64,000 nucleotides of DNA from positions 19,582,701 through 19,646,700 of the forward strand of contig NC_053180.1 in the NCBI RefSeq assembly GCF_905163445.1. Reading direction: 5' to 3'. Under the pieces are notes generated by a model, which did no database searches, had not been told where the DNA came from, and saw only the letters and a list, made by a program, of their open reading frames with translations. This document shows, piece by piece, positions 57,055 to 64,000 of this stretch (position 1 is the stretch's first letter; every line of letters begins with the position of its first letter). The position numbers and the translations under genes were made by a program. The stretch comes from Pararge aegeria. Lineage: Eukaryota; Arthropoda; Insecta; Lepidoptera; Nymphalidae.

Positions 57055-57179
57055 CTGCAGAAGAAAAAAATTACCTCAATAATCTGATCAACAATGCATT
57101 TGTATTACATCCCAAAATATTTCGGAAGATTTACGCTTCACGTTTACCTCCTATAAATAATCAACAGTGATAATTTGAA

Positions 57180-57470
57180 TTCATCAACCCACTACAGCTT
57201 GGATCTCCTCCTACAATGAGAAGGGGTTAAGGCCGTAGTCCACCACGCTGGCCCAGTGCAGATTGGTGAACTCCACACACCTTTGAGAACATTATGTAGA
57301 ACTCTCAGGTATGCAGGTTTCATCACGATATTTTCCTTTACCGTTGAAGCAAGTGATATTTACTTTAAACGCACATAACTTAGAAAAGTTAAAGGTGCGT
57401 GCGTTCGAACTCGGCCCCTCGAAAGTAAAGTCGAGGTCCTACGCACTGGGTTATCACCGCTTCTAAATTT
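57180..57470 (-). repeat. SINE B copy, nearly full length
   Basis: Read on the minus strand: head GCGGTGATAACCCAGTGCG with GAGTTCGAACGCACGCACC, core GGTGAAGGAAAATATCGTG, and end GGAGGAGATCCAAGC. It is the best reference copy for family B here. Confidence 0.72.
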
Positions 57471-57754
57471 ACGCTTCACGTTTACCCACTTGAATTATTC
57501 ATTATTAATTTAACCTGAATTAGTGAACACTTATTTTACTTAAACACCACTGTTTTAATACTGTGACAATCATTTAATGAAATAAACACAACTGGACTTG
57601 TTTGTTTAGTACCTACGTAATATTTGGAATAGTGTTAATATAAAAGCTGAGTTGATATTAGCCTTTTTGGCATATAATTTGTTTAACTGGACATTATTAA
57701 ATTTTGTAACTTGTTTCTTTATGCGCCTGCTATTCTCAACTCGTTCCTGATACT

Positions 57755-57990
57755 ACATTCTTTTGCTTTCTGAGTCCAAGGCCGTGGCCGTTCGATTCCC
57801 ACAACTGGAAAATGTTTGTGTGATGAGCATAAGTGTTTTTCAGTGTCTGGGTGTTTATATGTATTTTCTAAGTATTTATTTATATATGATTCCTAAAAAT
57901 ATTCATCAGTCATCTTAGTACCCATAACACACGCTACGCTTACTTTGGGGCTAGGAGGCGATGTGTGTATTGTCGTAGTATATTTATTTA
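57755..57990 (+). repeat. SINE A copy, head lost
   Basis: TTTGCTTTCTGAGTCCAAGGCC, CGTTCGATTCCCACAACTGG and TTTGGGGCTAGGAGGCGATG. Confidence 0.65.
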
Positions 57991-58019
57991 TTTTATTCTA
58001 AAGGTCAATTGTCGACTTT

Positions 58020-58300
58020 TGACGTCCTCCGAGGAGGTGAATTTAAGAAAGAAGTCCCGGGTTTGATTCCCGGCAGAGGCTATTTGGAAATTTATAATAT
58101 CTGAATTTTCTCTATGATCTGGTCTGGGGGTAGGCTTTGGCCGTGGCTAGTTACCACCATACCGACAAGGACCTGACGCGAAACGATTTACTGTCGCGTA
58201 GACACCGATTAGGTGTATGACTACCATACTCCCTAACAGGTTAGCCCGCTACCATCTGAGACTGCATTATCACTTACCACCAGGTGAGATTGCCCTATAG
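58020..58300 (+). repeat. SINE F copy, nearly full length
   Basis: Head GTCCCGGGTTTGATTCCCGG, then TTTTCTCTATGATCTGGTCTGG, CCCTAACAGGTTAGCCCGC and GTGAGATTGCCC. Confidence 0.7.
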
Positions 58301-58309
58301 GGCTAATTG

Positions 58310-58480
58310 AGATTGTATTTATTTATTTAAGTCTTCATTTGTACACCAGGGGTTAGAGAAACAAAAAAAGAATAGAAATACAAAGACGGAAGTAGAATAC
58401 AAAAGGCGGCCTTAACGCTTAGTAGCGATTTTTGCCAGGCAATCTTAGGATTAGGACAACATGAGCGAACAGGTGATGTA
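58310..58480 (-). repeat. LINE 3' UTR fragment, family G
   Basis: GTCTTCATTTGTACACCAGG, AAAAGGCGGCCTTAACGCTTAG and GCCAGGCAATCTTAGG. It is abutted to the end of a SINE F. Confidence 0.6.
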
Positions 58481-59224
58481 ATTTTTTTTAAAACATTCAC
58501 GTAACTAAATACAAATAAACAAACAAAATTGCACAAGTAAGAAAAATATAATTGTGGTGGAATAATAATAAAAAAAAGAATGCATAACTGATGAAAATGC
58601 AAAGCCATGTAAAGTGTGTAAAATGTGTAAAATGTAAGAAATAATAAAATCATAAAACTGTAAAGAAGTTTAAATCGAGCCAAAGAGCAGAATTCTTAGT
58701 GCACAATAGAACCTTTAAAAGTTTAACTCCCGACCGTGACAAATTCGCAACCAAAACGAGTTTCGTAATAAAAATACAAGCTGAATATACAAAAGAAGTC
58801 TTTTTTAAAACAACCCGCTTTCCCCAGTACAACACTACTTCCGAAATAGCTTCGTTTTGATAGTAATGAAAAAAGAATTGCGCAAAACCTGCAGTGTTTA
58901 AATAGCTATTAGGAAAAGCTCCTGAAATCAAAATTACTGAACGCGAATTTAGAAATTCTGAATATGGCATTACTTTTACAGGAGATTTCTCAAATTACGA
59001 GCTGTTTTCGGTCACGTTAAATGCCCATTTCGAAGTAGAAGTAATATTCTTTGTATTAATTTTGAGATATAGTTTTACATGAGCTCAAAAAAAAGATGAT
59101 AGCCTAAAGGTGATATCCCAGTGGATAGGGTTTTGTCTTCAATTACCGGGGTGCGAGTTATGCGTTATGCGTACGAGTATGTGCGTTTCGTGACATTTAG
59201 TGGGCTATATCTTTATTCTACTAT

Positions 59225-59815
59225 TACTAGCTGTTGCCCGCGACTTCTTTCACGTATGTTTTGTTTTAAAGCATATTAAACCAATCTCTAAAAATAAATT
59301 GTTTTGGTATACCTAGTTCTGAATATTTTTAAACTCGCAATAACTTCTACATTAAATGTCCGATTGGAATGAATAAAAGAGTTATTTACTGCTATATTAA
59401 TACCCTTGATAATAAAGCTGTTTATTTAAATGAGAATTCATGGTGAATACGAATGCTTCCCACTTTTGTTTCTGCCATCGGTCTAAAGACACTTTATGAC
59501 ATAAAAAAGGGACTTATCTATAATCGATAGATATATTCCCTCCCGGACTTTTTTGTAGGTAAATAATAAGTATAATTTTTATGTATCATCAATAGTTTTC
59601 TCAGACCACGCCAAGTAATGAATTTAATAGGCAAAATTTTGCTAATTTGTGTTACATGATTGCAATTTTTTGGAAATAATTTATAGTCTATGTTACTTCG
59701 TTATTAAACTTTCTTTTGCCGAACAAGCGGCTAAAACCAGTCCAATAGTTTCGGAGCCTATTGGGTACAAACAAACAAAAAGACTTTCCTCTTTATATTA
59801 TTAGTATGGATATAG
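59225..59815 (+). mobile_element. Non-coding transposon, CTAGCTGTTGCCCGCGAC type
   Basis: Starts ACTAGCTGTTGCCCGCGACTTC and ends with AACAAACAAAAAGACTTTCC then TATTATTAGTATGG. This start and end pair is widespread in Lepidoptera. No coding capacity. Confidence 0.5.
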
Positions 59816-60639
59816 AAATATAGATATTGTATCACTTCCAGAAGACCAATATCAATTCTTCTTTGTGTTATGGTAATGAGCGATTAACGAGGCGCGGGGA
59901 CTCAACTTCTTTTGAATACATAAATATGTAAATAAAGATAAGTTAATTTAGCTTCAGATTTTGCGGAACACAAAGTTGTAAGTAACGATTCCGTGCTTAT
60001 TTTCTTTGGATTGTGGCACTTTGTCAAATTAAAACTGCGGCGCTTGTATTCAAAGTATTAAAGTATTTTAGAAAACAAATCTCGTCGTGTTTTTGGAGGC
60101 AATTTAAATGGTGTTTGTTTGGACTTTAAATGAGCAGGTATTTGGAAAAAAATGGACGGATTTGGAATTTAATAAAGTATAATTTAGCCCAAATATTTGT
60201 AGTTTTATTTTAATGTTTTTCAAATAAATAAAGTTGTTTAATGGCACCACTAGTACAACTCGGAAATCGTGCTCTTTAGTAGATTATGATCTAAGTAGGT
60301 TTTAGCCATATAGAAGCCACACAGGCTTCTATTTCGAAAAATATGGCAAACGAATCGTTAAACCGTAATATACAAACTCCTTTAATTCTATTTCAACTTG
60401 TCATATTATATTTTTATACAACGTGTCAATGAGGTACATTATTTACTGTCTTTGAGACTTATCTGTGGAACCGAAACCCAAATAGTTTTCGAGTTAACCA
60501 CTGCCATTGTTTTTACTGAAAGACATCAGATACAGCCCTTAAATGTAGTGACTCCAGTCACTTTATTAGGTACATGGTGCGTAGCGTAGGTACTATGCGC
60601 GTTTCGCTCTTTTATCTTCAATAGGGTTGTTATAAAAAT

Positions 60640-61170
60640 AAAATAAAATTTATTTATTTCGACCGACTTGGATCATAAATGGTTAGTAAAATACAAAGTT
60701 AAAATTAAGTTAAGTTGTCAGTAAACTTAGCCTAAGGAAATGGTTTATATAAAACCCTTCGAGCATGCCCGATTGAAAAGCACGTGTACCATGCAGCAAT
60801 GGCACAGGTACTGACAATCAGTCCTGCCAGCAAGTACCCTCAGAAGGCCGTTGGAACTAGCCATAACCCTGCGCACCAAGGATGTACACCGTTTTCCCAT
60901 GATCGTGTAGAAACAATCTATATGCGCTTCGGCAAACATCCCTGACGCGCTGCAAGACCGAGGCAATCCCATCAGCATCCTGAACGCATTATTGTAGTGT
61001 ACGCGGAGGGCACTGTAGCTATGCAATCGTTGATTGCTTCTTGTGTATGACGAAAACCATGGCAGAGAATTTTGACAATATTGACACTTATAAATGTGTA
61101 TTCACGCCGATTTGTATAACCGCAGTCACAATTACTGTAGCACGTATAGCTACGTACTTTATTCAAAAGA
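60640..61170 (-). mobile_element. Broken LINE, reverse transcriptase carboxyl region
   Basis: The frame at 60745-61026 reads ALRVHYNNAFRMLMGLPRSC then SASGMFAEAHIDCF, and an overlapping frame upstream continues it, so a frameshift is present. LRVxYNxAFRxLxGLPRxCSAS is the tail region of Jockey/CR1-like elements. The polymerase core is missing. Confidence 0.65.
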
Positions 61171-61574
61171 TACTGTGCTAAGTGGGCAGCGTCTAGGCTT
61201 GAATTTTATTTATAAATAAAATAAATAAAAATAAAATTCATTTATTTCGTATTAATTCAAGTAAACACTCTATATGTTTTGAATTAGTTTACATGGAAAA
61301 ATAAATATGCTTCTTTAGATTTAATATACAGGGTGATTTCTTATGAAATATACTTATGCACCCTTCAACAGTATTTGTATTTCGCGCCGTGTATAAAACA
61401 CCCACCCCATTGGAGCATGTTTTTTAATTTATTTTATGATGAAGAAATACTTAATTTACTTAAACATTAGGCATATGTAGCTTAAGTATAAGGAGTGTAG
61501 TGGAGTGAAGTAAGTCCTCCATTAGTGTCGTTGTGCTTTTATAATTAACGGTTTGTTTGGCATTACTTTATATT

Positions 61575-61775
61575 TTTAAAACCTCCCTGGCGCAGTGCTG
61601 AAAGCTGTGGTTTATTTGTGGGAGGGCCCGGGTTTCGCTCCCAGCAGTGGCAATTTGGCAATTCATTATTTCTCAATTTTCTTTGGTATGATCACGTGGG
61701 ATGCTATGGCCATGGCTAGTTACCGACAAAGACATACCGTATGATGTCGTTCCAGTATGAAATAGATTTATTGGA
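61575..61775 (+). repeat. SINE F head region
   Basis: CCTCCCTGGCGCAGTGCTGAAAGC with CGGGTTTCGCTCCCAGC is a tRNA-like head, followed by TTTTCTTTGGTATGATCACG and GGCCATGGCTAGTTACC. Confidence 0.55.
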
Positions 61776-61804
61776 CCGATTCAATCCATTCTTTTTGAAA
61801 CAAT

Positions 61805-61995
61805 ATTTTTTTTAAGTGAAAATCCATCGCCTATGAACAGAGCAACATTGAACAGGGCATGCAAGGAGCACGTTCTGGAACATTCCGCCCTGTGTTAAGT
61901 TTCGTGCGCCTGTTATTACACCGGCAACCACGCCCTTTAGACTGGAACACTGCATTGCAACAATGCTGCTTAGCGGCAGAAATAAGCATAGGCAA
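61805..61995 (+). repeat. Repeat family K copy
   Basis: GAAAATCCATCGCCTATGAAC, GCAAGGAGCACGTTCTGGAAC and CATTGCAACAATGCTGCTTAGC. A further K start (GACCAAGCAGATGGCCTACC) lies at about 62738. Confidence 0.55.
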
Positions 61996-62482
61996 GTTTA
62001 GTAGATTTACTGTCCCGTCGTGACCACTATCCATGCGAATGGGTCGGAATATCGACAAATCCCAAAATATTATCGTGGTATGTACCTACCTGTAAAACTA
62101 TATTTAAGAAATGTTGATTAGCGACGAAAATCTTAGTTTCAAATCTTTAAATTTATTGAATACCTCTATGAAATATTCCTCTAAATTAACAGCTCATTTT
62201 TATCACTAGCTTATTAACTTCCCTGTGCTGTACATAGGTCTCCTCTCTCATAGGAAAGAGGGGTAGAGCATAGCCTCATCTCATTACACCCGTGCGGGTA
62301 AGCCACGGCTGTTGGGACCAATGGTTTGACTTGCCCACTGATGTGTGAGTTGTCTACGACCGGGCTGGTACTTAGATGTTTTCATAAAAACCCAATAAAA
62401 GTCCTTAGCCCGAACCAGGAAGGGAACCCAGCACCTCGTGATTGACAACGAAGTAGTTTTAATAAATAATAATACATAAATA

Positions 62483-62732
62483 AATATACTACGACAATAC
62501 ACACATCGCCATCTAGCCCCAAAGTAAGCATAGCTTGTGTTGTGGGTACTAAGATAACTGATGAATAATTATATGAATAATATACGTAAATACTTATAAT
62601 ATATAGATAAACACCCAGACACTGAAAAACATTAATGTTCATCACACAAACATTGTCCAGTTGTGGGAATCGAACCCACGGCCTTGGCTCAGAAAGCGGG
62701 GTCGCTGCCCACTGCACCAATCGGCCGTCAAA
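62483..62732 (-). repeat. SINE A copy, full length
   Basis: ACTACGACAATACACACATCGCC to ACTGCACCAATCGGCCGTC. On the minus strand the head has GATTGGTGCAGTGGGCAGCG and GGGTTCGATTCCCACAACTGG. It is the best reference copy for family A. Confidence 0.75.
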
Positions 62733-63284
62733 GATTTGACCAAGCAGATGGCCTACCTGAGCACCATCGCGTAAAAACAAGGTAACATTAAGCAGCAGCA
62801 GTCCAGTAACCTGAGCCATAGGTGCCAAGATTCATACGCCTGGAATTACAATTCCATCATTTTTCCACTCCATATCGCAAGTCTAGTATAACGGTAAGCG
62901 GTCTGAATATTTACGTACGGTATTTGTTTGACCCGTTGAACAAAAAAAAAAGCGAAACGTAACTCCGACAGGAAAAATGCATTTGAAAATGGATTTTTTA
63001 CTAGCTACTAGTAGCCCGTGGTCGTAGTTTGTTTTTGATTTTACCCGGGACTTTTCGACCGCCCTTTGAATGCTGCTTTTTCGCGTCTGCTTTTGCTGGT
63101 TTATTAATTAAATCGGCATTGGGACGAAAGGGGACGTAAAAAAAATGTTTTGAATGCGTATGGACATTGGTAACTTCTTTGCTGTAGTGTTGCAGTATTT
63201 TATATCTTTACGCGTAAACGGTTCCAGGTTGAATTTTCCAATTAATATAAAATAACCACGAACAGTGCGTGTGGCCAGTGATAA

Positions 63285-63430
63285 CTTACGTGGTCGCTAA
63301 CTATGGGCTTCATAAGAAGGCTCAGTGTAGATGGATAGAGCTATGTTACGAGTACCTCTACGTGGTCAGAAGTGAGGAAATCCGTAGAAAAGCTAGAGTT
63401 ACTGGTAGAAGTACTACAGATATTGCGTAA
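63285..63430 (+). mobile_element. RTE-type LINE fragment
   Basis: TTCATAAGAAGGCTCAGTG and GAGGAAATCCGTAGAAAAGC correspond in reverse to 5200-5310, the same lineage as the copy at 4921-5865. Confidence 0.6.
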
Positions 63431-63555
63431 AACCCGATTAGGGGTATCGATTTAATATAACTGCAATAACCCAAACAAGTTAGCCCTTTACCGTCTTAGA
63501 CTGCATCATCACTTTCCACGGATGGAGATTGTATTTTGTTGTGAAATAAAAAAAA
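63430..63555 (+). repeat. SINE F 3' fragment
   Basis: CCGATTAGGGGTATCGATTTAA, AAGTTAGCCCTTTACCGTC and poly(A). Confidence 0.6.
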
Positions 63556-63594
63556 AATTATAAATAATTTTACATATATTTAAGTTTCATCAAC

Positions 63595-63826
63595 TTACAA
63601 CGTTAACCCTACCACAGGTAAAAACTGTTGTGGGCTTCTTCTTAGACCAGGGCACTTTTGGAACCCTTTTAGCTTTAGTTGTAAGTTTACGAATGTTGTT
63701 ATCGCCACCTAGTGGTGGCGATAACAACATTCGTAAACTGAACACATTTTGTATGTAACGCATCAAAAGTGCCATCTATGTGCCTATTTGAATAAAGAAA
63801 TATTTGACTTTGACTTTTGACTTTGA
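63595..63826 (+). repeat. LINE 3' end, family I, with a long hairpin
   Basis: Ends CATCTATGTGCCTATTTG, AATAAAGAAATATTTGACTT. Arms 63684-63709 and 63714-63739 are perfect 26-bp complements around four bases. The reverse-oriented copy is at 2610-2765. Confidence 0.6.
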
Positions 63827-64000
63827 ATTAGACACCAAGAAACATTAAGGCAGGAATCAACCCTATAGCGCCATTTATCATTGTCCCTGCACCTAATTAA
63901 CAATTGAAACGTCTAGGGGGTCAGAAGGATCGCAGATAATGTAACAAAGGAGGCATTTGTAGGGTTATTTGCGGCTGCGGCCTGCGGTCGTGTGCGCTAC

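Noticed and set aside
62640..62730. tRNA gene-like A and B boxes in SINE heads (also at 4850, 39395, 57440 and elsewhere)
   Set aside because: All belong to multi-copy SINE families with long 3' bodies and degenerate tRNA parts, so they are not functional tRNA genes.
57055..64000. Further upstream ADAMTSL exons
   Set aside because: I looked for WSxC/CxxxCG patterns on the minus strand and found none. The preceding exon must be beyond the window.

Overview
This is a piece of an animal nuclear genome, most likely a moth or butterfly. It is AT-rich, its genes are split by GT/AG introns, and it is full of interspersed repeats: at least two clear families of tRNA-derived SINEs (plus further SINE-like repeats), several non-LTR (LINE) 3' ends, RTE-type LINE fragments with ATC-rich tails, and short Helitron-like elements. 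Their consensus patterns match repeats I know from lepidopteran genomes. The species cannot be named from the window.

The main gene lies on the minus strand and crosses almost the whole window. I rebuilt 21 consecutive coding exons from position 57054 down to position 1. Each has usable splice sites and every junction keeps phase. Together they encode about 957 residues of a secreted extracellular-matrix protein of the ADAMTS-like (ADAMTSL) family: the end of one thrombospondin type-1 repeat (TSR), six further TSRs, an Ig-like domain split over two exons, a linker, two more TSRs and the start of another. The amino end lies beyond the right edge. The carboxyl end, where the family usually has a PLAC domain, lies beyond the left edge. 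The closest named insect relative I know is Drosophila nolo.

A second, apparently intact gene of 423 codons in two exons lies on the plus strand at 30141-31633, inside an intron of the first gene. It encodes an ecdysteroid-kinase-like / CHK-type small-molecule kinase and keeps the catalytic motifs.

The rest is intron, much of it mobile DNA. The largest intron (36919-55176, 18.3 kb) contains a LINE of about 4.1 kb with an uninterrupted 1058-residue endonuclease/reverse transcriptase ORF. It sits inside an older SINE and has a 12-bp target-site duplication. Other nested insertions can be read directly: an RTE-type LINE in a SINE with a 12-bp duplication, a 195-bp Helitron in a SINE with no duplication, and a 150-bp poly(A)-tailed retroposon in a SINE. 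There are also a perfect 3 x 82-bp tandem repeat, several long perfect inverted repeats and many small repeat copies. I found no CRISPR array, rRNA gene or convincing functional tRNA gene, and no evidence of an undescribed multi-gene system. The most notable features are the nested gene, the atypical TSRs after the Ig domain, and the readable order of transposon insertions.
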